A stretch of DNA of 64,000 nucleotides from positions 16,908,496 to 16,972,495 of the forward strand of contig OX438753.1 in assembly GCA_949316235.1 (NCBI GenBank). The letters run 5' to 3'. The number at the start of each line of letters is the position of its first letter. Position 1 is the stretch's first letter. The DNA comes from Oegoconia quadripuncta (Eukaryota; Arthropoda; Insecta; Lepidoptera; Autostichidae). Made by a program: the position numbers and the translations under genes. Below are positions 20,706 through 34,300 of the stretch, piece after piece. A model generated the notes under the pieces. The model did no database searches. It was not told where the DNA came from and worked only from the letters and a program-made list of their open reading frames with translations.

Positions 20706-21022
20706 AACCGCCTCCGTGGCTCAATGTAAACAACATAGGGTTTACGAATCGGAGGTCGCGGGTTCGCAGGGTACATGTTTAGTACTCGGTTTGGTTGGTG
20801 GTAGGGCATTTTAAATGTCCGCCTGGCTAGCTACCACCATCTTATCTAAATCTGCCACCAAACAGCAATATTAAAAGCATTGTTGTGTTCCGATGGTCAG
20901 AGATAGCCAGTTCCCCAAATATTTGGGTTTCCGGGTCAGTACGCTTCCACCTTCGGCCTCATCTTCACTTAACATCAGGTGTGATTGAGGTCAAGTGCTA
21001 ACCCGTTGTGCATTAAAAAAAA
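20706..21022 (+). mobile_element. SINE family C, full length
   Basis: Head ACCGCCTCCGTGGCTCAATG, the body with both TAGCTACCACCATC and GGTGTGATTGAGGTC, tail TTGTGCATTAAAAAAA. Box B is disturbed (GCGGGTTCGCAGGG). Confidence 0.85.
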
Positions 21023-21095
21023 TATATATTTCCGTGCTTTCAAGTCGTAGTTCCATGTTTGATACTGGCATTACTATTATAGCCGCCAATACTTT

Positions 21096-21271
21096 AACCA
21101 CCTCCGTGGCTTAATGTAAACGACATAGGGTTTACGAATAGGGTGATCCGGTTGTCAGAGATAAGATAGCCAGTCCCCCAAAGAAGATGGTGTTTCCGGG
21201 ACAGTTCACTTCCACCTTTATCTTCATCTTTATTTAACATCAGCTGTGATTGGGTAAAGTGTTAACCCGTT
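21096..21271 (+). mobile_element. SINE family C, internally deleted
   Basis: Head CCACCTCCGTGGCTTAATGT, then a jump from the tRNA-like part directly to GGTTGTCAGAGATAAGATAG. Confidence 0.8.
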
Positions 21272-21506
21272 TACTTATTAGCTACTAACCAATAACTCAC
21301 TGCGTCTCTCTCTGGGCGTCGTACGTGATACCTATGTGCTATACACGGTTCACATCTGGCTTTCAATTTGGATGAAGAAACCAAATTTAATCATGTAAAT
21401 ACAAAAGTGTATTAACATCTTCTCAATTATGAATATCACAAACATACCTTTAGAGGTAGGTACCTGCTACTGCAATGATGTCCTGGGGGTTCTCCCCCTG
21501 TATTTC

Positions 21507-21568
21507 GGCGGTAGCCTGTATTTCAGGTCATTAGTTTCTACTAATGACCTGAAATACAGGTAACCGCC
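21507..21568. repeat. long hairpin
   Basis: Perfect 21-bp arms at 21515-21535 and 21540-21560 with a TTCT loop, extended by GGCGGT/ACCGCC with two mispairs to 28-bp arms. Confidence 0.9.
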
Positions 21569-22389
21569 TAGTTTAAGCATCAGTCTCCCACAATTTTTTA
21601 TTTGCAAATTGTAATACATCTGCCGTATGCTGTAATTTGTGAATTGTGGAGAAAAAATAAACGAATTTGAATTGATAATCCGCGGGTAATCTGAAAAATG
21701 GAGCTGGTACCCCCTTGATGCAAGAGATATGGAAATCCTTGAGGTCATCTATGAGAACTGAAATGATATTGATGAATAGTTTAGGACTCGTTGTAATAAA
21801 CACTGAAAGGTTTCTGTGAAAAAAAATTGAAAAAGGAAAGGATAATTAATTATACGAATAAAGTAAGAATAAAAATGCGAAATAAAATTTAATCAAGAAA
21901 TATAAATGTAAATACTCGTTATTAAGTACTTATTTATTATATTCAATTTATAAATGCAGTTTTATTTACTGCGATGTCAGCACCAGAAATTTATACTGTT
22001 TCGTTAGGTATACCTATTCCTTGAGTAATAAACTACATATTAATGAAATATTTTAATAAAGTATTACCAAATTCGCGTATTTCCTTCAGTTCACTAACAA
22101 ATTGGAAAAAATAAATTAATAGATAGAATAATACGATACAAAACAAATAATATGATTTTGGTGCACTTCGAAAATTCATGATATTTACCAGATTGTTTTA
22201 ACCACGTTTGATGGAAATCGGGTTAGCTGTTTCAAATATATTTAACTTTTAACAAGTTGCTTTCTTTACCTCCTCGATGACAATATTTGCAATTTGAGAG
22301 ACACTAGGTGGGTTTCCAAGAATTTCGGTATAGGTACAGGGTGTAAATGAAAGTACGAATGAAATTTTGGGAATAATTAAGCATCGATA

Positions 22390-22595
22390 ATATATAATAT
22401 ATCCTTGGGCATATACAGACAGCGCCATCTAGTTCCACACTAAGCAATTAGTCTTGTGATGTGGATACCAAACCGTTGATACACTACACAAATATTTTTT
22501 TTTTGTAAATAAATACATATATAAATGATAAAAATCCATAACTCGGGTACACATGTCCGTATTCATCATACAAACATATGCCCCTAGCGTATCGA
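22390..22595 (-). mobile_element. SINE family D, reverse
   Basis: CAGACAGCGCCATCTAGTTC at the left, ACACTACACAAAT in the middle, GTCCGTATTCATCATACAAA at the right. The head is missing. Confidence 0.65.
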
Positions 22596-22599
22596 TCAT

Positions 22600-24250
22600 A
22601 GATTACAAGAAAAATATTTAAAAAATCCTAGTTAATTTTACTATAGTAAAATAAATAATAAATCACGCCTTCCCACTGCCGCCGCCGTCTGTCTGCGTGC
22701 TGCCGGATATATCAATCTAGGTATTACAAGATGCATGTTTTTATTTTGTTTATTTTTACGTTCATAAAAAACATCTAACACATGTCCGATTTTGTGTGGA
22801 CTAATTTTATATTATTTACTTACTATAGTAAAATCACTTGGAATTTTTTAAATACTTTCCCTGTAATTTATGATCCATATGTAATTATTTCCCAAAATTT
22901 TATTTATACTTTCTTGTACACCCTTTATAGTTCGTTTAGACATAATTAAGTCTGTAAGACAGGTGCGAGCTTCTCGAGTGGGATACCCATTGCAACAAGC
23001 TCTCTACCCGCTTTTAAATTTTATATTCTATTTTAACTACAGCGTTTTTGGCGGTTATCAATTATTTCATTATAGTTAATTTTTTTTAATAACCCGCTAC
23101 ACCCGCCCGTCTAATGCTAATCCTAATGCCAATAGTCTTTTTGTGGTCTTTTATGACGACCAAAATCCCCTAGTGATCTCACTGTAAAGGTCAAGATTGT
23201 CATTCACACAGTATATAAATAATAAGCATGTACTTAAAATACCTTTTATACTTAACCCCCTGTTACATAGAGTGATTTCAAACTGAAAACAGCTTTTGAT
23301 AGAAATAGTTTATTCACTACCAATAACACATAACAATGGGTATATAAAAAACATTGTACAATTTTTTACTTATAGAAACTTAAGTAAGGGAACTCTGACT
23401 CCTAAACTAGGGTGCCCCGTATTATAGGAGTCAGCATTTGCATTTGATCTTAAAATATTTTTACATAATTACGATATATAATATTTAGCGCAACATTTCC
23501 TATGATATCTTTCACCCAGATCTATATGCTGAGTCTGACAAACGTAATGAGCCTTCGAAAAACTGACTAAGCTCGCTTATAAATTATGTCTCAAACGAGC
23601 GTTTTGTTCGCTTACGAAATATAATTGCTTGTTTTGAACGGTCATATACGAGAAAATGCTTGTGCAATCGTATTCCTTCTCACTTTAACATTTCTGCATC
23701 TCGCTTGCTCATTTCAATCTGCGCATTTCAAGCTTATTATACAGTACTTATATTAATCATACATATTTATATTGTTCTTAAAATATAGTTATGTATAAGT
23801 ATCACATTATAATATAAAATACTCTACCCGAGAGCCTTTCTAGATTAGATTTGCATATTTGCCTTAGTGTGTGTGCGTTTTCGACGAAATATAATACATT
23901 CTCTAACTTATATTATGATCTCGACACAACCAAGAAATGAGTTACCCATTTATTAAAATAATGTTTCTACATAATTCATTATCCATAACCCCAAGTCTCT
24001 GTAATTCCTATTATGGTCATATTACTTTCTTTACAAACTATTAGGACTCTTATATTTATGCACATACAATGCGAATTATGAGATTTGGATCAAATTTAAA
24101 ATTTGGAAAATGTCAATACATGTCTGAAACAGTTCGACTCTCACCGCGTAATTAATAAGTAGTAGTAAGTAATCTAAATAGAATATGTAATACCTAAACT
24201 ACTTCTTTAATAGCATAAATATTTTACAAATTCTGTGATAATTTTTATAT
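22600..24250. other. intergenic, nothing recognised
   Basis: The palindrome TTTTACTATAGTAAAA near 22638 half-recurs near 22825. No exon or repeat family otherwise seen. Confidence 0.4.
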
Positions 24251-24253
24251 TCT

Positions 24254-24320
24254 ACTAGCCTTTCACCCGTGGCTCTGCCCACATAGGGATAAATTTTTCG
24301 TCCCGCGGGATTTATGTAAA
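24254..24320 (-). mobile_element. Helitron-like 3' end, reverse
   Basis: ACTAGCCTTTCACCCGTGGC then CGTCCCGCGGGA, the reverse of the ...GAAAGCTAGT end. Confidence 0.6.
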
Positions 24321-25002
24321 AAGAACATAGACATAATCCATCTCTCTACCAGCCAAACTTTAGCATTATAGTGGAAGTACATAAAAACCCTTTGTGCATA
24401 CAAAAAAAAAGTAGGATTGGATGGGACCGCTGTCTGAGTCGACCGATTGCTCGTATCTACCAATGGAATTTCTCTAATACGCCACAAAGCGATATAAATT
24501 AGATTTGCTAAAGAAAAAATTAAAGAAAACTTTAAGCTTTAAAAGATTGCAAATAGCACAAAACTCCCTATATTTTTAACGCCACACCAAAAAAACGGGG
24601 TGTTAACATATATTGTAACTTTGAAACTTCCATTTATTTCTATCAGCATCGCAGCCAGTATGAAGATCTTCCAAAACTGACCAACCCTAACAAATAAATT
24701 ACCAAAACATGCCATTTTTATTGAAATCTAATAGTAGAACAACAAATTCAAAGGGAAATAAAAATTTATTACACATTGCTTTGCCCAATAGTGCTTACTC
24801 AATAGCATTACCATACCATTACGTCCACAATTTTTTTAAATAGGGAAATTTATGTAATTTCACTGCAATGCTGTCAAATCCTGCCAAGTCACTTCATTAA
24901 AAATCAAAGGCAAAAAAGGGTCCAATCCTGCCAAAACGGCAGATAACTGCCACATTGGTCACACTGATCGCACTTAAGAACAGATGTACCCACTTAGATA
25001 TA

Positions 25003-25008
25003 TTTATT
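25003..25008 (-). promoter_or_regulatory. candidate polyadenylation signal of ELOVL-A
   Basis: AATAAA on the minus strand about 160 nt after the stop codon. It is the nearest canonical hexamer I see downstream. AT-rich sequence makes chance matches common. Confidence 0.45.
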
Positions 25009-25166
25009 TGTTACTCGTGCATAGTCCTTATTCATATTTGACAAAATTGGTTCAGCCCTTACCAAGATTTTCTATATTATGGTCAAATGTTAAATATTTG
25101 CTTTTGTGTTAGGTGTATTTTTATAATAATCGTACTTTAAAGTAATTAGATCTATTCTAGAACATG

Positions 25167-25385
25167 CTAACAGTCTTTCGTTTTCGTGACGCCATTTGCG
25201 GTAACAATGGATTTTGCAACTTTTGCATTCCTGCTGTTTTTCAAATAGTTTTGAACGTAGAAGTTTCCAAACATATAGAGGAAGAGTACAGCATTCAGAG
25301 TGAGCAAAAAGTTGATGCCTTTAGGGTAGTTGCAGTCAGTAAACATTACGGAGAAGTTGTGGTAGAAGATGATGCAAAACTGGAT
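25167..25385 (-). CDS. ELOVL-A last coding exon
   Basis: A 219-nt exon after the acceptor CATTCCAG, encoding residues 207-278 and the TAG stop. It contains [10 protein letters not shown], the TDCNYPKG loop, the final membrane helix (about 235-252) and a basic tail ending TKTKDC. A plus-strand reading frame over the same bases is a shadow. Confidence 0.95.
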   Translation of the reverse strand: MQFCIIFYHNFSVMFTDCNYPKGINFLLTLNAVLFLYMFGNFYVQNYLKNSRNAKVAKSIVTANGVTKTKDC

Positions 25386-28300
25386 CTGGAATGGAAAAAA
25401 ATAATTTGTGTAAATGAAAACAGAAAAGAAATTAACAATTAACCTTTCTTGTCATCTTTACTTAAGACTCAGGTATGACTGAGGTGAATCTTTGTATAAA
25501 TATTGAAAAGAGACAACATCACTATGAACAGGAACAGTAATCGTCATAAAAACATCAAATGAACCCGAACTCGTACTTTATTAGTATCCATCGTATCGAA
25601 TATCAATATATTGTAATTGCCGATACAATATCACCAAATGAATTATAACATTTCGAATGTTTCATCAAATCGATTAGACAATAGTGGTTGAAAATCGGAT
25701 TCGGGCTTATAAATGTATGTTAATGAAGATATTCCAGCGTTATGGATGACGGCGTAAAAGGAATCATTTATTACTCACCAACTGAAGAGTTGTTAGATGT
25801 TTCTTCCACCAGAGGTATTTTTGGTATTGAGGTCCAAGGCCCGAGAGCAGGTAATAGGTGTACACGATGATGTGTATAAAAGAGTTGATCACGCCAAGTA
25901 ATGTACCGTGACCACCTGAAATGGAGGGAAAATTATTAGTAATTTAGTTATATTATACATTTTTTTTCTACAACAGTAGCATACATAAATGATAAGGCGC
26001 AGTATAGTTTCTTCCAATCTCATCTATCAGCTATTACCTCATCATTTCCAATTACCCTATTCGTTCATATCACCCCTCACACAATATATTCATCTTTTCT
26101 GTGGTCTTCCTCTTCCTTACCAACCATCAACATTAATATTCATCACTTTCTTAGTAACGGGTTTCATCCGTCATAAAATGTTTATACTAAGCCAAACTAT
26201 TTCATTTTAGCTTCTGTCACGGATGCCACTTTTAAACTCGCTCTTACATATTCATCACTCTTCTCATCCATCTCAACATTCTCATCTCTGCTGCATACAT
26301 TACGTCAGGTCTAATTACGGATTTATATACATTTTGCCCTTTAACCTGTGGAGTAACCGTGTCACATCTTGTTTCCTTGACCTGTCGCCATTTCATCCAA
26401 CCCGTGTTGATCCGATTTTTTTTGCGAAAGTCATCATGATCCGTCGGACTTACAGTTTTCGGAGAGCTACATTTTTAACCTCGTAAATTATGAACGTAAC
26501 ATCTAAAATCGTCAGTTAACATAACTGGTAAAATAAGTTCTACATTAGAAATACTTTTAAAAACAAGCTATAAATAAAACCATAATGAACATCACATATT
26601 AATCTAACACAAAGACAAGTGACATAAAGTCCATCAAGGAGTTCCAGGGGCAATCTTCTGGCTCCATCTTCAGACCCTCGTCAACATGTGTAATGGAAAG
26701 TGCTCACAGCAACAAAATAAAACTAGCCCAAATTCGACTATCTTGCCATTTGTCATCAGGGAGTTCCAGTCCCTTTATCCTGGCTCCATCATGTTGCCAT
26801 ACCATAATATTTCGTTGTCACCAAACTTACATAAATATGCCATATTTCATCTCAATTAGATACCAGCAATTGGTTGAAAATATAGTTTGCAAATTTGAAC
26901 ACGCCCAACCTACTTACATTTGAACATTGCAAGTTAAATAGAACCTTGACTCCCTCATTCACGAGGTTGACTCCTTAGAGAAACATGAACAAGAAAAGGT
27001 TTCTTTAAATCTTGTGAAGCAGTACTCTAGTCAAATAGGTATTAGTTTTACGATAAGAACTCTCTGGAAGAGATAGCTGTGACGTTCTTGTAATGAAAAA
27101 TTTCAAACCTGGCAAGAATTTGACGCCAATCCAAGCGCAAATCGGCATAATCGTATGGTGGTATAGATGTAGGAAAGATGTCTGCCTGTTCTTTTTCCTC
27201 AGCACGAAAAATACAGTGTCTAGGAGCTCAATAATTTTTGCTGTGAAATACCACCAGACCGCTGCTGCCATCTGAAGTTAAACAATTTTAGAATGAGTAA
27301 GTTTTAGGTTTACTGGAATGTTCTTGTTCATTAAATGCATCTGCAGGATCGGCTGTTTTATTATAGTTGAATAGTAATCAATTCATCGTGGGTATTTCTT
27401 ACTTAGGTACTCTACTTATGTGAAGCTTTTACTTTTGGTTTCTACATTTGGTTGGTGGTAGGGCATTTTAAATGTCCGCCTGGCTAGCTACCACCATCTT
27501 ATCTAAATCTGCCGCCAAGCAGCAATGTTAATAGCATTGTTGTGTTTCGGTTGTCAGAGATAAGAGCGCCAGTCCTCCAAATGTGTTGGGGTTTCCGGGT
27601 CAGTATGCTTCCACCTTCGACCTCATCTTCACTTAACATCAGGTGTGATTGAGGTCAAGCACGAACCCATCGTGCATAAAAAAAAAACTTATGTGAAGCA
27701 TTGTCAAATTAAAGATTTTTTTTTCATAGGACGAACTCTAAACGCTTATATACGCAATCTCACGTAGTGGAAAATATCAATGTTGCTGAATTTGAAACCC
27801 AATCCAAGAGTCTTACTGATTATATTTTAATTTATAATTATATTTTTAAACTTGTCTAAAATACGTATGGATAGGTAGGTCTCTTATTATTTTTCTTTTT
27901 TGGTAACACTGCACGCTATAAGCACATACAGAAAAGAGCAGTAGCGTCACTCAGTCGTATTCTTGAAATGTGGTTGGTACCTACAAGAAGTAAAACAGAT
28001 GCGGGTAGGTTTTTATTGTACGTGTGCAGTTTTAGGTTTAAGAATAAAACATTAATAATCATATCTATTAGTTACTTTATAAAGTAAAGTACTAACTTAT
28101 AAGTTAGTAAGTAATAAAGAAATACTTGCGTCTATTGCGACAAGTTCTATTGCAGTGTTGTTGAATTTGATTTCTTTGAAAGTTGTCGAAAAATTTTTGC
28201 AATTTTTATTATGTTTGCTTTTGATCTTCGACTGAATTTTTTCTTCCATTTCTGTATTTGTGCTATTAGGTTATAGGTACTATAATATTTTGTTTCTGTC

Positions 28301-31300
28301 CGATTGATTATTAAACATTTCAGAACTTACCCGAAGAGATTTGGGGTCATTTGAATAGTCCACTGGCTGGCAAGAGAAGTTGTAGTCGTATAGCCATCCG
28401 GAAACTAAGCCCTGAAATTTAAAAAAATACTCTGTATATTTCTTTACATAATAACTTGTGTGCAGTGTGGTTGGCATGGATAAAATACCTACCTTACATA
28501 TAGATTGTTTACAGCGAGATGCAATTATTTATTTTTATTACCCGTCTGCCCAAAAAATGAAGGTCATGTATTTAAATATGTGCGTTCCTATAGCCTAAAC
28601 GGCTCCAACGATTTCGAAGTGCATGACGTCGTTAGATTCGTCCTGATACCTGGGCCTGCAGTCTCGACATAGATAGCGATCGTTATGTTATCGAATTCGG
28701 TCGTTAAGTCCTAACGATCTTATTCTAAATATTATAGTGTTCATAATCATTTCGGTTTTTGTTGGAAGCCCGAATCGTAGTTTCAATGGAAACCGATATT
28801 TTGATACTAAAGACTAATTCTCCAATTAAAATAACATTGTTAGGACTTAACGACCGAAATCGGTAGTATAGCGATCGCTATATGTCGAGACTGCGGGGGC
28901 AGGAGTATCATAGGATACATTTTATGGTAAAGAAACCAACATGGCGTTATGCTGTTAATTACTTAAATAGTTATTAATACCTAGGTACGTAATAGAAAAA
29001 AATGGTCAGCCTATTTGTAGAAATTTATGTTTTAGCCTATTGCAGAATAAAAATTTCGTTAACATATTTTTGCGGTGTTTTTGGATCTCATTAAAATAAG
29101 GAAATATTTCGTTAACTAGCAAACTGTTAACCAACTTTTCTTCGTGACATAAATACGCGAAACTTATATTCTATGGAACTGGCTATGTAAACAAACCGCC
29201 ATATTGAAATTGTCTCTGAATGATGAATTTACTAGTGACGGACAAGACTCTAACTTACTACTTTACTTATGTCGTATACGTTAAAGTAAAAAACAAGCAG
29301 GTATACGAGAGAAATCTGATATCGTCTTTTGTTTACATAGTTAGCAAGTTCCATAGAATGACACTTTACATAAATGAAAAAGAAAATCACTTATTCATGT
29401 AGGCAATGCAATATGCACTTATGAAAATCACTAAACTACCACTAGCTCGGAACGCGACCACTACTAAGAAGAGCATAGGTCCTACGACGCCACAGACGAT
29501 GCCGTACGCGTGGCCGCTTTCTGGTCTTCAAGAATGTGAAGTTTTGCCATCGACTCGCTAAGAAGAAGATGATATAAAGATCTTTTTATTTAATAAGATA
29601 TACCTGTGACTATATAATTTATTTTGTACGTCATGACTATTCCACAGCATGGCGCCTGAAACTTTTTGAAGGCAATGCAGTGCATGAACAAAGTTGCTTA
29701 AATTGAACGGTCCAAAATTGGTAAAACAAAACTTGTTTGTAGTAACCCCCTCCTATTTGAACTTTGTTCAAAATAATAAGTAATGAAGGCATAGGGCGGG
29801 AAGATTATTTTTCAAATACCTCCTTTGGGTATAAACTGTAGAAAAAGATTACCTATTTAAAGTTTTAGCTAAATCGGGTAGTTAAGTAGGTTTGTTGCTC
29901 CCTAATAATATGACGATATGTGCCCAAATCATTCACACTATCTGGAGTCCTTCACTTTAAAGCCCATTATTTTAATTTCAAATAGATATGGTAAAACACA
30001 AAAATATAAATTTCCAAGATTATTTTAAGATAACGCGTTTTACTTTCTACAAACTTCGGGACATTGTTCAATATTATACGAATTAGCTATAAAAATTAAA
30101 AAAAAAATACATTGTTTATGGGAGTTAGCATGAAATTATGTTATACTAGTACCCTAGTAAATAGAACAGAACCAACCTGTCTCCTCCCGTGGGTGTCGTA
30201 AAAGGTGACTAATTAGACTTCACATTAAAAGCATCTATAGATTTGCACGTTATAACGGCGATGGGCTCACGCGTGTCATTTCTGTATGTCACGAACATAT
30301 TATGAACCCCGGATATTGTTTCAAGCATTAAACTTTTAATGTTTGGAACACCCAAACGCTGATGTTTGGGAAACCTGTGACCTCATTTGGGATAAAGATC
30401 GTGATGTTATGTATGTGTGTATGTTTGTAGTGGTGGTCAAAGTATTGTTCATGATAACCGTTGGCTAATATTGATGCTGATAATGAACCAATCAAATAGA
30501 ATCTACAATAGTGGTATGTATTGTTCGGATAAAAATTAGAATTTTTATTTAACTGTGTGTTAAGGAAGCTGAATAGATATGGTTAACAATGATGCTCAAA
30601 AGACTGAAGGAGAGAAGGTCTATTTTCAAAATAATAGAAAAGGGAAGATGTGACACCTCATATATGCCCTATTTTTTCCTTACGGTAAAGAAACACATCG
30701 TATAACTTTGATGCTGTAACTGTTTTTCAATGAGGGTTCAAGTTTAAATAGCATTATGACTATAACCTTACATCTACAATATATACACTTAAAGACATTG
30801 ACCGTAGAACCACTACGCGTTAAACTCGCTGGACAGGTTATACAACACCAGTTACTTTTTTTGCATCATTGTTTATTTTTATTTACTTTTGAATGCAGTT
30901 CAATGTACGTGTGCGTATGCAGAACTGTTGATCTCGTGTGTGTGTGGTTTCGGCACATTTCTTTCCAGAATTTTTGAATAATAATATACCTACCTACTCG
31001 TATATAAGTTCTACATTAAAATTTAAAAACAAGCTTTTAATGCTCTATCATGATTATTACATAATTATTATTCTAGTTTAACCGTGTATGCAACATTTCG
31101 TATTCCTGCTATTAACCGTTGAGGTGATCCCTCTTGAACATGAAACAGGAAACACCCCACTGCAGGGATACAGGCCTTCCCTTTTCTAATGAGGGAGTAT
31201 AGGCCATAGTCCACCACGCTGGCCCAATGCTGGTTGGGGACTTCACATGGATTTCAATTTTATTTCTCAGACATGTAGGTTTCCTCACGATGTTTTCCTT

Positions 31301-34300
31301 CACAGTTTAAGAGCAGTTGGATAAATGCACATAAGTAATTAAGTTAAATCCATTGTTACATGGCCTGTCTGGGAATCGAACCCGGACCTCCCAATTAGAA
31401 CACCGCGTCTTAATCGCTGAGCCACCGACGCTCTTAAGAGATAAGAATAAGAATGCCTAATTGAGTTCATCAAAAATTACTGTAAATAAATTTTTATTTC
31501 TATTGTATTGTATTGTAAAAAATATCTAACTTTAAACCCCAAGCTGTCAAAAAACTGGAAATAATAAGGGTTTATTACATTTATCTGTCAGTTAGTATGT
31601 CCAAGCTACAGCTGCTTCGGAAAGGGAAATCATCTGTGGTAAAAGAAGCGGCGCAAGAAACCCACAGGACTTCTAACTGCTAAAGTCTGAATAAGACTAT
31701 TATCCTAAAATCTTAACTCACCTCGTACACCAAAAATATGCTCATTAATATTTGTGAAGCATTGTAAGCAGCAATAGTGTTCTTCAAATCGTAGGGCTTC
31801 CTGTCTCTCATGTAGCGAGGGCCAACTGAGGTGCAGAAGTAGAGGTAGGTAGCTAGGATAGTCAGGAGCGGACCAGGTCCCGATATCAGCCACCAGTTCT
31901 CCGTCCGCGGATCTGGAAGTAGAGAATGGTTTTTTGAAGACCCTCTTTCGTGTAGTGGTTTAGTACTGCTTTACCATGTTTGTATAATGAAAATGAAAAT
32001 GAAAATGAAAAAAAGTTTATTTTCGACTCTAGTTGGTATAAACTAGAGACTAAGGTTGGGATCTCCTATTAAGTATTCAAGTATACTTGTGCCAGGAGGG
32101 CCCGCCCTTCCACATCTAAATGTTACATTGAAAATAATGTTGGTTAGGTTAGAAAATAGATGTTTTATGTGTGTATGTGTGTGTGTGTATGTGTATGTGT
32201 GCATGGAGAGTGTGGAGATACAATTATATTAGAATAGTAAACTCTTTTATTGAGTACAGTACGTAAGTATAATGCATACGGACACGTGTCCTCTAGTTAT
32301 GGATGCTTTGTTTATAAAATGTATTATGATTTATGTAGGTATGTGTGTCTATGTATATATATACTATGTAAGTATATGAAATCTATTCACGTAATATGTA
32401 TTCTTATATAATACAGCACATCCCATTTCAAATGCATTGTCCTTATAAACAAAAGTTGTCTAGAAGAGATCACTTTTAGCGATGACTGTCTATAACTGTA
32501 TTTTCTTTTCTGTTGTGCAATAAACTGTATTCGTATTGTATTGTTTAAAATAAAATTGTACACGGTATTAATTCAAGCCAAGTTGTAGAGTGTGGAACTA
32601 GATGGCGCTGTGTGTATGTCCAACGATATTATTGGAATACGCTGTCAGTGTCCTTAATCATATGCCCTTGGACTATGCTTAGTACATAATATCATTGTTA
32701 CTACCTATAACAGGTGCTACAATTTTTTCCTTCTCATATGCAATACACAGTAAGTATAACAGTACCTAAATGCTACAGTTAGATTTATACTTCAAAAACT
32801 AACTACTACTACTAATGATTTTGTAAGAAATATTTTCAAACATGGAATACAAATTTACAATACAATAGAAATACATTTTATTGCACAATAGAAAAGAAAA
32901 TAGCGTTACAGAAAGTTGGTAAGAGTGGAACGTACGATCATCCTTTGGGTATAACGACAATATATAAATGTCCGCCTGGCTAGCTACCACCATCTTATCT
33001 AAATCTGCCTCCAAACAGCAATGTTAATAGCATTGTTGTGTTCCGGTTGTCAGAGATAAGATAGCCCGTTCCCCAAATATTTGGGTTTCCGGGCCAGTAC
33101 ACTTCCACCTTCGGCCTCATCTTCACTTAACATCAGGTGTGATTGAGGTCAAGTGCTAACCCGTTATGCATAAAAAAAATATTTATAATAATATTACTAT
33201 ACTATATTATTACTAAAAGAAAAAACTAAATTTGCCACTTGAACATTAATACGGCTAAATCTATTGTAAAGTAAAGGTGTACTATCTAAGACTGACATAA
33301 AAAAAACAACTAATGAAGGCAATAAATTATCTCCATTATGGTACGTGTGAATATAAAACGAATGCGAAATTTTACCACATGCAGTTTTGCAACTTCTGCA
33401 ACGTTTGCGAGCAAAACTTAAATATTGTGGACCTTAATTTTCCTTTCGGACGTCCTGTGGATTTTCTGCGATAGTTTTTCTTTTTTTTTTTGAATTGCGG
33501 TACCTACATCGACATGAATGTTTACTTCCTCCATCTCTCTCTTTCTCAAGGCGTTCTGAGGCCTTTTCTATTTATGTCGCTTATACTAAAGTGTCATTCT
33601 ACGGAACATGCTATGTAAACAAAAGACGAACTCTGCGTGCGAAGTGTGAGTTTTGTCTCGTTTTAACCGACTTCAAAAAAGGAGGAGGTTCTGTATTCGG
33701 GGCGTATTTTTTTTTTTATGTATGTACACCGTATCTCCGAGATTTGGCGGTTGATTCACATGGTTCTTTTTAACTTTACCATTGCGTTTGCGTTTACGAA
33801 AAAAGTCCTATGAAAAAAATCGTTTTGCAAACAATACGCTAGAGACGCTGCACATTTCTCCATACAAATCGTTACGTAAACGTGAACGCGGTAGTAAAGT
33901 TAAGTCGAAACAAAACTCACACTCCGCCCTCTCGTTGCAGATCTCTTTCGTACCTACTCGTTTTTTACTTTCGGTATTTGGACGACCGATTGGTGTACTG
34001 GATAGTGACCCTATCAGCGAAACCAACGGTTGCGGGTTCGAATCCCGCGAGAGGTAAATGTTTGTGTGATGAATACGAACATTTATTCCCGAGTCTTGGA
34101 TGTTTATATATATATTTATGTATGTTTATCCGTTATTTTTGTATCCATAGCACAAGCTTTGCATAGTTTGGGACTAGATGATTGGTGTAAGTGTTCGAAA
34201 TATTTATTTATTATTCGATTTGGTTTGACATAAGTAAAGGAGTAAGAGTCTTTCCCGTCACTAGTAAATTCATCATTCACAGATTATTTCAATATGGCGG

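Noticed and set aside
33495..34233. several plus-strand ORFs of 60-94 codons
   Set aside because: They are translations of the foldback element R, the AACCGACTTC repeat and the nested SINE-B.
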